This document shows, one piece after another, positions 44,032-56,391 of a stretch of 64,000 bases of DNA (position 1 is the first letter of the stretch; every line of letters starts with the position of its first letter). The stretch comes from Aquila chrysaetos chrysaetos (lineage: Eukaryota > Chordata > Aves > Accipitriformes > Accipitridae). The stretch lies in assembly GCF_900496995.4 (NCBI RefSeq), contig NC_044005.1, positions 50,726,517 through 50,790,516 of the forward strand, given 5' to 3'. The notes beneath the pieces are model-generated. The model saw nothing but the letters and a program-made list of their open reading frames with translations, was not told the DNA's origin and ran no database searches. Both the position numbers and the translations under genes were made by a program.

Positions 44032-45167
44032 ACGCTGAGGTAGCGCGGTCGGAGTCTGCCCCAGTCGGAGTCACAATCACGCTGTCCTGGGCTAACGTGT
44101 GGCTGCATGAGGTACCCTTTGGTTGAATTAAAAAGGCACAGCAACCAGCCTGGGTTTCTTCCTAGGCACTGGATATGTCCGTAGCTTGTAGACGTGTGTA
44201 GTAGTAGCTCAGCAATCAGCAAGTAAAAAGCAGGCAATGCTAGGGTAACAATTCTCTGTCTATATAATGTGCAAATAGGCCAGGTGGATCATTTCTAGCA
44301 CAAGTTTCTTGGTCTATGTAGCTTGGCCGGATCTGAGCATCTGCCACATTCCATGCTGCGTGCCCGTAAGCAATTTGTTTTGCAGGACTCCGCGCATTAC
44401 CTGTTCCTGGGCTAAAATCTGCCTTGTGCTGCCACTGGTTTTGGGGATGGATGATTGCTTTGGTGAATGCCCATGCCGGCACTGATGAATGATGAAGTAC
44501 ACGTGCCCAGGACGTACCTTCCCCTACATACACGGGGGGGCACCATTTTCTTTCAGCTGCCATTTTCTTATTAAGCACCACAACCACCATGTTTTCATAC
44601 TGCTCTGTGATTGGCTGGCAGCCATTTCTGGACCCCGTCATACCCACCTGCTCTCAGGCAGACCTGTGAATGGCTGTCAGGACCAGCCAACCCTACCTGT
44701 GTACCCAGAAGGACGTCAGGCAAGGAAGCCCCCACTCGCTAAACAAAGGGAAGAGGCAACTTCTGACAGCGTCATTCCCCGTGGGTTCTCCCATTGCTTT
44801 GTGATTGCCGGACAGCCATTTTTGACACTGTCATGCCCGCATGTACTCAGATCTCCTTCTCAGGGACTGTCCGCTTCCTTTGGACCAAGAAGTGTTTGGA
44901 TAGAAAAAGATATACCGTGCAGTGGTATCCACTATGGAATGACGAGCACTTAGCACAAGCGATGTTCCTGTGGCTGGCCCATTGCCTGCAGAGCCAGAGG
45001 CGACCTCACAGTCAACATGCAAGCAATCTTCTGGCTTCTGGCCAGTCAGGTGCTCAGGTAGCAGGGAGCTCACCTGCAGACACCCATGCTATCTTCCTGC
45101 TGCCAGCTCGTGAAGCACTCAGGCAAGAAAGACCTATAGAAGAGGCCACTCTCAATTATCTTTGAAA

Positions 45168-45353
45168 GGTCGTGACAACTGGGAGAGGTTCCTGAGTGCT
45201 GGAAGAAAGTCATTGTCACTCCTATCTTCCCAAAAGGCACAAAGGAGAATGGGGGCAACAGCAGGCTGGTCCGCCTCACCTCGATCCCTGGGAAGGGGAA
45301 GGAGCAACTCATCCTGGAAACCCTTTCCAGACACGTGAAGAACAAGAATGCTA
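45168..45353 (+). mobile_element. CR1 reverse-transcriptase fragment (unit 3)
   Basis: Copy of 4905-5090. Confidence 0.85.
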
Positions 45354-45438
45354 TTGGTCTTGTTTTCATTGCATTCTACTCCTAGCTCATTTCTGTCAGA
45401 CTGTGCTTTTCTGGTTTTCGGGGGGGGAAGGGCGGGGG

Positions 45439-45443
<5 letters not shown>

Positions 45444-45475
<32 letters not shown>
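45444..45475 (+). repeat. (TG)n microsatellite, 16 repeats (unit 3)
   Basis: Shortest of the three copies. Confidence 0.98.
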
Positions 45476-45476
<1 letters not shown>

Positions 45477-45744
45477 TATTTGCTAGGAAATCTCAAGCTG
45501 CGCTAGCCAGTGAGGAGAGTGGATTGGCATCAGGGACTGCCCAGGGCTGGAGCAGGACGCTGGACAAACCAGGCCTGGGCTCCAGGCATGGATTCTGCAC
45601 AGACCTGTGGTACAGTCTAGGGTTCAGAGCACCTGCTGATGTGCATGTGGGAGTGAGGGGGTGGGTGTCCAGCACTGAATTCCAGTCCTGAGCAGCCAGA
45701 AGAGAGGGAAAGGCTCGGGCTATGTGTGTGTTTTGTCTTGTAGT

Positions 45745-46190
45745 GAGCAAAAAAAGACAAAGAAAACACCGCCGTGCCTCCCAGTTTTTCCAGGCTCAGC
45801 TGCACTCCTTCACTGCAGACTACTCCAGCATGGGTTCTCCACATGCTGCGCTTCTGAACAGGAAAAATCTCTTTCAGTGTGGGCTCTTTCACAGGCTTCA
45901 GGCCCGTCAGGAAAAGTCTTCGCTGGCGTGTCTTCTCCGCAGGTTGCAGTTCCTTCAGGAATAGCCACCTGCTCCAGCCAGCATGGGTGCCCTGGGTGCC
46001 CCAAGCTTTGCAGATGGCTCAGTGTTGTGGAGGCCCCTGGAACCAGCTGTGTGTGTGGTGCAGGGCAGCCCCTCAGCTCTTCCCCACAGAGGCCACCCTG
46101 CAGCAGCCCCTCTCCCCACCACTACCAACACCTAGCCACGGATGGCCAATACAGTGCCCACTGGGAATACCTACTCAGCCCTGCTCCTGG
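45745..46190 (+). repeat. Interspersed repeat fragment, copy 2 (unit 3)
   Basis: Copy of 5490-5935. Confidence 0.55.
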
Positions 46191-46641
46191 CTGGAGCTGC
46201 GAGTGAGCACGGCAGCAAACAGACTAGGATGGAGAAAACCCCTAGATGGTCAAGCCGATTGCATTGGTGTTTCCCAAAGTAGCACCAGCCTTGTCGTCCT
46301 CCTCCCCACCTGCAGATTCGTGGAGGTCCCTGCTTGCGGCTGGGAAGTTGGGACTGAGCTGCCGGATGGGAAGGGAGAAATGCCTGTGTCCCCAGGACAC
46401 CCACTTCCTTGTGGGGGGAGCTCTGCCTGCTGCTCCACAGCCACCCGTCTGGCTTGCCGAGGGGCACTATGGGAGTGCTGGCTCCTAAGAAGGCAAAGGA
46501 GAAAAGGTGGCAGTGGCAGAGAGAAGGGGCTGAGGGAACGGGAGGGCCACGGCCATGGGTGCCCAGAGAGCTAGAGCAGTGCAGGTTAAAAGCTGCTGGG
46601 AGAGGCAGCAGCTGTCAGGAGGAGGGGAAAAAAGAGACAAT

Positions 46642-46713
46642 TAGCAGAGGATGGTTTCGATCCATCGACCTCTGGGTTATGGGCCCAGCACGCTTCCGCT
46701 GCGCCACTCTGCT
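46642..46713 (-). tRNA. Initiator tRNA-Met (CAT), unit 3 left arm
   Basis: Identical to 6389-6460. It pairs with 63601-63672 in the palindrome. Confidence 0.96.
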
Positions 46714-48130
46714 CCCCCCAGCACCTCTGCCGGCACCTCCCACCGCCCTGCCCGATGCTCCCTGGCACTGCCAGCCCTCGTGCCTCCTTCCCTTCCTCTA
46801 TCCTGGGCCCTCGCCCGGGCCAGAAGATTGGCTCTCTGGGAAGTTCTCCTCCTTTGGGCCTGGGGTGGGTAGCTCAAGGGCCTTGCCTTGCCCTTCTCCC
46901 CACATCTCCTGCCCATAACCCGGGATGGGGACTTTCTTCTTGACCAGCCAAGCTGGCTCTGCAGGCACTGAAGGAAACCCCGGAGCGAGGGGGCAGCCTT
47001 GTTGCTTTGCAGGGCAGAGGGGAGCTGCTCTCCAGCGAAGCGAGCTCAGGAGGGCTGCCACCCTGCCCAGAAATCCAGCTCCCAGGGGGCTGTGGGGCTG
47101 TGCCCGGCGTCAACGTCCGTTCTTTGCCGGCCGAGGAGGGAGACAAGGACGCTTAGCATTACCAAGCATAGAATTACCAAGGGAATTAATCCCTCTATTT
47201 TGGCTGTGCACATAGTGGTGCCCCAGCCTAATGCACGGAGGACCCCGAGACAGAGGAAAGCAGGGTTGGTATATGTTCACAATACAGTTGTGTCCACCAA
47301 TCAAATTACTCGTGTTAAGGGGTGGGCTAATCAGTTACTATTGCTCCCCAAATCAGTATGTGCTTCTCCCGGGCAGGTGGTGTGGACAGATGCTCAGTGG
47401 GGTGTTAATCGTCATTGTTCTAAACCAATGTCCCGTGCAGGTGGAGGGGCTTTATGCTAGATTCAGGTTGATTGCTGTTCTGGCCGTGGCCGTATACCTG
47501 GGGTTTTTTTGAAAGACAAATCTCCCATTGGTTTATCATCTGCATGGGGTGTTCTCAGGCAGTGAGAGCCAGTTTAGGTTGGGTCTTCAGGTCACGTTGA
47601 CCCTGAGGTAAAAGCCCTTAGTCCTAGGCAGTGTTCGTTCTTCTAAGCAAGTTGTCTAGCAGTTGGCGCCTTGCCTTTCAGACCAGCGGTGAAGGCCTTG
47701 CCCTGCCAGTGCTGTGCTGTGCTGTGCTGTGCTCCCCCACAGCCCCTGGCTTGTCCTCCCTCCTGGCGCAGGCCTGCCCTGGCTGCTCCCTGACAGCCGA
47801 GGGCTGCCCCCGCCACCATGCAGCATGCCAGGGAGTCAGAGAAACCCTAACCCCTCCTCTCCGTGCCTTAAGCGGTGACTATTCTGCCCAGCACTGCTGG
47901 GGTGGAGGTGCCTCCCAGTCACCCCAGGGCAGGTCCGGCTGAGCTGGACTGGGTCATGCCATGTCTTAAACGCTGCAAGGCCTCCCAGGAAGGCTGTGGG
48001 CAGTCTGAGCTGGAAGACCCTCTTGGTGACACTCTTCCCCCCACTTCTTGCCTGCTTGTGGTGGTGCATTTCTTCCCCCTGTCTGGGCTGAACTACAAGC
48101 TCAGGAATCCTCGCTAGGTCTTAGCGTAAG

Positions 48131-49304
48131 TGTAATGAATGGGGCAGTTAAGCATTCCTTGACCGTACCAGGAACTCTCACACAGCTAAGACAGGGAGTT
48201 ATGCTGACTGTCTCAAGGACTCCTGCTGCCCAGCAAAAACAGAAACCGGAAGTAGAGATAACTAGTTCTCTCATAACAACCTTGAGACATGCCAGTCCTC
48301 CCCTGACAACTCTGGAGCATCCCGTATGTGAATCTTAAGTCATTCCCTGACAGCCTTGGAGCCTTCCTTACCTGAATCGTAACTCACGTGAAATGGTACC
48401 AGTGCAGCTGGAATCCCAGTAATTTTTTGATGACTAAAGCTAATCACGTCCCGTACCTATAAGCAGTGGTACTAAGTAAGACTCCTTGAGCTCTCCTGAA
48501 CGGCAGCAGGCTGTGACCAGCATCTCTCTCTGAGTGGGATGCCTCTCAGAGCTCACAAACTTTTCTGTTTGCGAAGATCGGAGGTCTGTCGCTGAAAGCC
48601 AACAAGACCTGGGCTGATGCTCTCCACTCCTTGAGGCTCGACCCTTCGCAAGTTGAGAAAGATACTGAAGCATTCGACATGAATATTTTCATGGAACTCA
48701 GGGGGAATTTTTAACAGGTACACCTCTTTCACTTGCTTATGTATAACTCTTAGTGCCTTTATGCACGTGTGTGTACTAACCTGAATATCCTATAGCAAGT
48801 ATATTACAAGTTATTGCTTTTCAAATCTATACTGAAATCGCTGTTGGGAACTCTATTCAACTCTGAATGAATCTCAGGCTGCTAGTATACTCATAATCCC
48901 TTTAAATATAAATCGTTGACCAACTCTGGGACTAGGAGTTGATCCAGATGCACCTAGACTCTGACAGGAGTTTAGAAAGCAAGGGGGTCTTCTCTGAACC
49001 TTGTGACTCAATGGGAGGGTCTCCCTTACCCTTTTTACATTCCCAATCTCTGTACAAATCACGAGAAATCAATTCTAACTCGATTTTTCTTTCTATATTG
49101 CTTTTTTAACCTATTGCATTTTCGGTCTCTCTATACCTTAATTTATATATAACAATTTTCCTGTGTGCATTTCATCCATGAATTAAGTAATAGAGTGAAC
49201 CTTGCCATCGAATTCTGCGAAGTCGCGCTTTTATATAAATTCCTATTAAATAATTTTTGCTAATACCATCGGAGGTGATTCTTTAAGCGGTCCAAACCAC
49301 ACCA
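48131..49304 (+). mobile_element. AT-rich block, candidate LTR-like insertion (unit 3 left arm)
   Basis: Copy of 7878-9051; element class unproven. Confidence 0.3.
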
Positions 49305-49768
49305 TTTTGTGACACTGCTGCTCCTCACCAGTCTGCCTTCATGACGCCTAAAGAGAGGCGCACTTTGTGAGTGCTGGAAAGATCTCCGATCCATGAGGTA
49401 TCCTCCCTTAATCTTTAGCAATGAGGGCCATGTTGTGCAAGCTTTCTTTGGAGACGAGCTGCTGTACTTTCAGGCATAGGGAGGACAGCTGGTGGGGTTG
49501 TTCTGCTTGGGGTGTCAGGTGAGATCAGGCTCTTAAGTTCTTCTCAAGAACCAACAGTGGACCTCCTGTCATGGTTCATACTCAGCACTGGTCCATTCTC
49601 TTCCCCCAACATGCCTACCTTGTCAATGGGAGCAGGATTTCCCTTTCATCCAGCAGTTTCGGGGGTGGGGTGAGGACAAGTGCTGTAGGCAAGGGGCTTT
49701 TACTGTCTCCCTGGGCACCAGGCACAGTGTGGAGCCGAGTCCCACTGCTGGCTGCAGCGTGGTCAGTT

Positions 49769-49824
49769 GCAGGGAGCCCAAAAGGGGACCGTGTCCATCG
49801 CCTTCACCACTCGGCCACAACTAC
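49769..49824 (-). pseudogene. tRNA-Ser relic (unit 3 left arm)
   Basis: Copy of 9516-9571. Confidence 0.75.
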
Positions 49825-50799
49825 CTGCTCCAGCCCTCTCTGCCCTGCTGATCACGTGCCCTGTGCAATGGCGCCCGGCTCCCTGGCAGTTTCAGGGCTA
49901 GGCTTTACTTGAAGTCCTGCATTTCAGACCTGCACGGAGCATGACAGCTACCAGGCTTCCAGAGGTCTTGAGAGGCGTAACCCTGGGGGCTACAACTGCA
50001 GCTTCCAGTGCCTTGTCCTCATCTGAGCATCTGGGATATCGTGCCTCAGCGGGGATGATTTCAATCCCTAGCTGCCATCTGTGCTGTTTCCAGGGAAGAA
50101 GAGAGGCAGCTGTGTGGAGACAACCAGGTATGGTGGTAATTGTGGAGTGGGATATTACATCCCACTGCTTCTCAAATTTATATGAGGAGGACTCCAAGCC
50201 TGCTGTAAGCACTAACATGGGGAGAGTCCTCCAGGGAAGGTAGTGACCTCCCAGCAGCACCTTCAGCCTCTTGGGGACATAGGGTGGTGTCAACTCCTGA
50301 AGAAAAACCACGACTGCTGTGCAGGTTGTTGGTGTGTAGAGGGAATGGCTTGCAAGAGTGGGAGAGATCCATGGAAAGGGCGAGGTAGAGCCTGGCTGAG
50401 GAAAAGTGTGGAGGGGCAAAGGGAGGATAAATGGGGGGGGGTGTGGATGATTTAAAGGGAGACTGGAGAGAGCTTGATTTGGTGGAATAGGTATGTCCAG
50501 AGCTTTTTTCCAGCACTGGCAAGCATTGTCCAATGCCTAAACATTTCCATAATTAGATGAAAGCAGTTCCTATTCCCTTTTGGCTCTGCAGCATGCATAT
50601 TGCAAAAGTGGTTACAAGAGGACAGTGTGGAGATGGTGCGTTTGGCAGTGCCTGTCTGCATGCAGAGCAAGGGTGGGAGGGGGTTGCAGCCAAGAGGGTG
50701 AGCATAAAGAGTGGCTTGAGGCAGTGTGTGTGCGGGGGGCTGGAGGGAGGCTGGCCAGTCTGTGAAGTGGAGGAGCAGGAGGCAGCACTGCCCAAAGCT

Positions 50800-50871
50800 G
50801 CATTGGTGGTATAGCGGTGAGCACAGCTGCCTTGCAAGCAGTTGACCCGACTTTGCTTCCTGGCCAAGGCA
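50800..50871 (+). pseudogene. tRNA-Gly-derived relic with TGC anticodon (unit 3 left arm)
   Basis: Copy of 10550-10621. Confidence 0.8.
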
Positions 50872-51976
50872 GACAGACATCTCTTCAGGCTGGCTCCAGG
50901 GTGGGTGCCTTACATCTTCTGCAGGCAGGCTCTTCTGCTCAAAAAATGCCAGCTTTCCCCTGGGGTTTAAAGCCCCTCGCCTCCCTGCAGCCTTAAGACG
51001 AAGAGAGACCAGTGCTTTCTACCTGTTGGGAGGGCTCCAGCCTAGGCTCCTCACTGCAGTGCTGGTACAAGAGCCAGCTGAGACGCTTTTTTGGCCTGGC
51101 ACAGAACTGCACCTGCTGGTGGTGGTTGCACCTGTCAAGACAAGCATGCTGCCATGGCAGGGTACAAGGGAAGATCAATAATGCCTAGGTGGTGGTCAAG
51201 GGACACGCCCAGTGCTTCATGAGGCCAGCAATGCAATTGGGCTGTGTGGTGGCAGGAGGCCTGCTCCTTATGTAATGGCTCAGAGGCCTGTCTGTCAGTT
51301 CTGAAGTCACCCTGGAGAGGCTGACCTAACCTGTCCAGGCTCCGGCATTGCAGAGATGTCCTGAAGTTCACTGGAATTGGGTGTAGTGATGTTCCTGGTA
51401 ACTAAGAACTGAGACACCCTCACTTCTCTTGCAGCTTATGGCCTGCGGTTCAAGGGAAACCTGAGGAGCCTCTCTCAACTAGACTCTCTGCCTAAAGGGG
51501 ACAAAGCTTCTCAAGTCTCTGATTCCAGGGTTGCTTAAAGCAAGAAATGCAATGTTCTTTGCTGTGCTGATAGTCAAAACCCAATCTGGGTGGCGGGGTT
51601 GTGTTAGCACAGTATTTACAGACTCCCACTCTGCCATCGGCAGTGCTACAAATAGGTGGAGTTATGAAGAGCAGGATTGTGATTGTGCATGCTCAGTTCC
51701 CTACTGAAATGCCCACCCTAACCCCATGTGGCAATCACGCTGCCTACGTCCAGACATGAAAACCAGCGCTTTCCTCCTTTCCACTCCATACCCATCCCCT
51801 GGAGTTTACTCCCACAACACCAATGAAAGAGAGAATTGCAATGGCTGTTCTTCATACAAAGACTGTGAACAACAATTGAGAGGACTGAGACGTTAACTCA
51901 AATGTCCGTATTAACAATCACATCTCACCAATTGGGACACTGGTCTTTGACCACCCCCGCAGTAAAATGGGGTTAC

Positions 51977-52207
51977 TTTGTGTGAGACATTTCTCGTATT
52001 TCCACCTCTGTCCATTGTTTCTTGCCCTCCCACTGGGCACCACTGACAAGAGGATGGCGCTCTCTCCTTTAATCTACCTGTCCACTCTCCAGCACCCTCA
52101 GCCTTCCCTTCTGCAGGCTAACCAACCCCAGCTGCCCCAGCCTGTCCTTGTATGACAGATGAGCCAAGTCCTTAATCACCTCAGTGTCCCTTTGGCAGGG
52201 CTGACAG
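51977..52207 (-). mobile_element. CR1 fragment (unit 3 left arm)
   Basis: Copy of 11730-11960. Confidence 0.75.
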
Positions 52208-53607
52208 AGCCCCTAGCTGTGCAGAAGTGGGAATCAGCCACACAAAGACACTGGTGACATCCCTGTAAGGACACCCAGCATGCAGACATCAAGGGCTGCT
52301 GCAGAGGAAGGACACCTTGCAGAAGGGTTTCCACTTGCTGCTGGATTGCACCAAGAGAGAAAGCAGAAGCAACAGCATTCGGTCAGGGGAAGATGTGCCC
52401 CTGGTCCAAAATTCATGCACCTGGAGCAGCAGTGACCGCTGAGAGGCGTTGGTGGTGCAGCGCTGAGGAGAGTAACGCATAATCTGCAAGACTAAACAGT
52501 GACACTGGATCTAGCTTTGTGCTTGGCTGCATGCTTGCACGTAGGAGGCCTTGCTTTACTGCTGAGCAGCTTAGGTGCTTCTTGCCTCCAAAACACCTGT
52601 GAGTAGCAAGGTGCATCAGCAAAAGGAAAGGAGGCATAAACCTGACTTCCAAATGCCATGAGTCTCGCTGAGATTCAGGCTCAGAGAGGCAACTTGTCCC
52701 TGCCTGTTTTGGAAGGCACCCTCCACAACTCAGCTGAGCACATGTCTCCATGTTATCATCTCAGGCCGGTTCATAAGCCTGCTACTATCCTCGGCCAGTG
52801 GGTACTCAGGGGAGGCAGTGAAAAGTCACTGCTTCGTGAGCATACATGCAAGAAGCGCTGGGTACACTGGCAGAAGAAATGAGATGAGCTCTTGAATGCT
52901 TTCAGGGTTGGGACGCAAGGCTGACCCTGGGAGACATTGCAGGGCTGTGATGAGCAGGTTGCAGACTCACGCTCCATTTCTCTGGGGCTTTTAGTCTTCT
53001 TCTTCCCTGCTTGCTTATTTTTGGTGCTCTGGTATCAGTTCAGGGAGCTCTAATGACAACTGGTGGTAAGCTCAGGACAGAAGCCACTTGCTCGACCTTG
53101 CAGAGCGCGTAGCTAACTGAGGGAGGAGGAGGAGGAGGAGAAATGAACACGCGTCTCCAGCTGTGCTGCACAAAGTCTTTAATGAGAAGGAGGAAATGCA
53201 GTGGCTCGGAACAGAGACCGAGAAGCACGTCTGCAGGGTTCCGGGAGGCACAGAGAATGGCCCATTTCCCAAGGACAAGCTCCAGGCAAAGCGCTTGCCT
53301 TTCCCCATTCCGATCTACCCGGTGGCAATGCCAGCCCACCAAGAGCAGGCCCTAACTCCGGCACACTCCCTCCGTCAGCAGGAGGTTCAGCAAAGCAGAA
53401 GAGAACGAGCCCTTCCTGAGGAGCTCAGAGCAAAGCAGAGCCAGAGGAGACACGGCGAGGCCTGCAGTGCGGCGAGGAGCAGCAGGCACAGGTCCCTTCT
53501 GCCAGGTGGGATGAGGACACTCAGCCCACCTGCAAGCCGTGGCTACGCTCCTGCTGCTGCAGGATCCCCGTCTTCCTTGGTGCTCCAAAGGGGATGATCT
53601 GCTGGCT

Positions 53608-53925
53608 TCAGCAGTTCAGACCGCAGCGGGTGGGAGGCAGACACAGCCCTGACCCCCCCAGACCAAGGGAGCCCCCAGAAGAGATGGGAACCCCCCCGGC
53701 GCTGAGGGAGCTCCCAACAGCAGCTGACAGCGAGGATCCCACGGCTGTGCTCTGAGGGAAAGAGGTGAGGATGGGGCCCGGCAGGGTCACCACCACCGGG
53801 GAGGCCTGGATGGCCACCGTCGAGTCAGCGCAGCGGGCGACACAGGGCTCACTGCAGCTGCTTGCAAGTGGGGTTGGGCCGGAGGCGCCGCAGGGCGTTG
53901 GGAGACAGGGTCTGAAGCAAGACAT
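53608..53925 (-). CDS. Feather-type beta-keratin (K3a)
   Basis: This is an intact 105-residue corneous beta-protein, identical to K1a, K1b and K2b. The minus-strand gene has CATAAAAG at 54537-54544, a splice donor GTAAGC after GAGCAAG, an acceptor TTTCAG just before the 21-base leader, and ATTAAA at 53178-53183. The 3' UTR differs from K1a by one lost base in the 'cccttcctgagg' stretch. It faces K3b across a spacer that is inverted relative to the other two pairs. Confidence 0.93.
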   Translation of the reverse strand: MSCFRPCLPTPCGASGPTPLASSCSEPCVARCADSTVAIQASPVVVTLPGPILTSFPQSTAVGSSLSAAVGSSLSAGGVPISSGGSLGLGGSGLCLPPTRCGLNC

Positions 53926-54536
53926 CTCTCGGCGAGGGAGGCAAAGCTGAAACGCAGAGCAGGCAGGGAGCACGAACATCAGTATCAGTCTGTCTGTCTT
54001 TTCCTCAGCTCCCTCCGTGGAGACGCTTTGTTTTCAAAACACCCAGTACGCCTACAGTTCCCACAGCCATCATCGCGCCCTCCGAGTTGCACGGCACAGG
54101 AAGGCTGACCCACTTTTGGAACAGGCCCCAGCGCAGTGGCTCTAAAGCGCCCGTGGAAAGACCGATCATACCCCATCTCCATCGTTGCTTTGAAGATGGC
54201 ACTGGATGCACTTGGCCATGTGGTTAGAGACCATCAGCTAAAGGTGCAATGCTGGTGGGCAGGCCTCCCTGCAGCTGAGCCCCACGGATCCCCTTCGGCT
54301 TGAAAGAACCCTCCGCTTCCCACCTCTCCCCAGCCACCTCCACCAGAAGGCAAAGAGATTGCAGCCCTTCGACAGTTGTATGGCAGGGCAAAGCTGAGGC
54401 AGCCCAAGCATCAGCCTCAGTAGCCACCAAGACAGCAGTTCAGCTCACAGAGAGAGATGGAGCGGACTCGGGCTTACCTTGCTCCTCGAGGAAAGGGAGG
54501 CAAGAGAGGAGGATGCAGAGCCTGGAGCAGCGCAGG

Positions 54537-54544
54537 CTTTTATG
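54537..54544 (-). promoter_or_regulatory. TATA-like box of K3a
   Basis: CATAAAAG on the minus strand, at the conserved position. Confidence 0.75.
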
Positions 54545-54615
54545 CTGTGTCCCAGAGCCCTGGCGGGGGGGGCCACAAACATTCCTTGCTCATGAAGCAT
54601 CTCAACACCTAGTAG

Positions 54616-55701
54616 ACACACAGGAGACTGTGAGTAAGTTTAAGCAGAACGTCAAGACTGCACAATCCCATATGGGAGAAGAGCCCCATCTCACCAGGGA
54701 TGTGGCAAAGCTCAACGTCAAAGGAAGTCCTTTGTGGGCTGGAAGGAAGACCCCTGTGGGCCGGAGCGACAGCCAGGAGGACCTAGCTTACGCTCATCAG
54801 GCTCTACCACAGCATGGTTTTGTGATCAAAGAGATGCCCGCGTCCTTCTCTGAAAGAGACCCACGCCCAAATTGACCTGTTTTGCTCAGCAAGGTCATCC
54901 CAGACGCCAGAGGCCTGGATGGCCTGCTTTTGAGGAGAGGCTGAGGGCAGGGAGCCAAAAGCTCACAGCCCTCTTTCCTGGGTGAGGGATGGGGTGGCCC
55001 ATTCCATGCATTTCAAACTACAAAGGGACATCGGATCAGTCTCCCAGAGCACCTGGGAGTCATCGTGATGTGGAAGAGTTGGGAAAAACCCTGAACTCCA
55101 GGCAAACATGAGTCACCCTGCTGTGGACTTCAGTGGACACGTTGCCCCAGCCTGAGGCGTACCAGGGATACCAGAGCTTATAGTCCCAAAGTGCCGCTTT
55201 CGTCAAGGGCTTTTCCACACATTTTAGCACCATTCCTGAATCAACTGGTGCTTCTATGCAACCTCCTGCATTTGCTGTCTTCCAAGGCATTGCCTTTTGG
55301 TGGTTGCTCAAGGGCTCATGTGACTCCGAGGTGCTCTGGGAGACTGATCCGATGTCCCTCTGAAATTTGAAATGCATGGAATGGGCCACTCCATCCCTGA
55401 CCCAGGAGAAAGAACCACGATCTTTTGGCTCCCTGCCCTCAGCCTCTGCTCAAAAGCAGGCCATCTAGGCCTCTGGCGTCTGGGATGACCTTGCTGAGCA
55501 AAACAGGTTAATTTGGGTGTGGGAAGGACACAGTCACTTAAAATCTCTGCACAGATAGCCTGAGACCACCGAGCCAATAGGTCTTAGCAGGGCTGGAAAC
55601 AAATTAATTATACTGATGTTAGACGATACGCAGTGGGAGCAAAACATTTCAAGTGAAAGAGGCAAGGGCTTAATCATCAGAGAGGCCTCGGCAAGCTGCA
55701 A
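54616..55701 (-). other. Spacer between divergent keratin genes, inverted orientation (unit 3)
   Basis: Exactly 1086 bases and the reverse complement of the spacers in units 1 and 2. The side that adjoins K+ there ('gtctcctgtgtgtctac') adjoins K- here, and the reverse. The two promoters and their distance are unchanged. It is the centre of the palindrome (about 55158) and holds the inner inverted repeat. Confidence 0.95.
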
Positions 55702-55772
55702 CTACTAGGTGTTGAGATGCTTCATGAGCAAGGAATGTTTGTGGCCCCCCCCGCCAGGGCTCTGGGACACAG

Positions 55773-55780
55773 CATAAAAG
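55773..55780 (+). promoter_or_regulatory. TATA-like box of K3b
   Basis: CATAAAAG upstream of exon 1. Confidence 0.75.
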
Positions 55781-56391
55781 CCTGCGCTGCTCCAGGCTCT
55801 GCATCCTCCTCTCTTGCCTCCCTTTCCTCGAGGAGCAAGGTAAGCCCGAGTCCGCTCCATCTCTCTCTGTGAGCTGAACTGCTGTCTTGGTGGCTACTGA
55901 GGCTGATGCTTGGGCTGCCTCAGCTTTGCCCTGCCATACAACTGTCGAAGGGCTGCAATCTCTTTGCCTTCTGGTGGAGGTGGCTGGGGAGAGGTGGGAA
56001 GCGGAGGGTTCTTTCAAGCCGAAGGGGATCCGTGGGGCTCAGCTGCAGGGAGGCCTGCCCACCAGCATTGCACCTTTAGCTGATGGTCTCTAACCACATG
56101 GCCAAGTGCATCCAGTGCCATCTTCAAAGCAACGATGGAGATGGGGTATGATCGGTCTTTCCACGGGCGCTTTAGAGCCACTGCGCTGGGGCCTGTTCCA
56201 AAAGTGGGTCAGCCTTCCTGTGCCGTGCAACTCGGAGGGCGCGATGATGGCTGTGGGAACTGTAGGCGTACTGGGTGTTTTGAAAACAAAGCGTCTCCAC
56301 GGAGGGAGCTGAGGAAAAGACAGACAGACTGATACTGATGTTCGTGCTCCCTGCCTGCTCTGCGTTTCAGCTTTGCCTCCCTCGCCGAGAG

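Larger units (their letters stand above)
53163..54615 (-). repeat. Inverted repeat arm K- (unit 3 left arm)
   Basis: The arm ends at 'cctagtag' (54615). The sequence after it is the end of the spacer that in units 1 and 2 adjoins the K+ arm, so the strand switch lies in or next to this arm. Confidence 0.95.
40304..55701 (+). repeat. Tandem segmental duplication, unit 3, entering a palindrome
   Basis: This copy follows unit 1 up to the end of the leftward keratin arm at 54615, with offsets of +40303 falling to +40247. The spacer that follows is inverted relative to units 1 and 2. The right-hand part of the unit (LTR remnant, two CR1 pieces, tRNA-Gln and the last 1.9 kb) is absent and is replaced by the reverse complement of the left part. 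Private changes include loss of one 32-bp minisatellite copy and a 4-base deletion near 41416. Confidence 0.93.
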
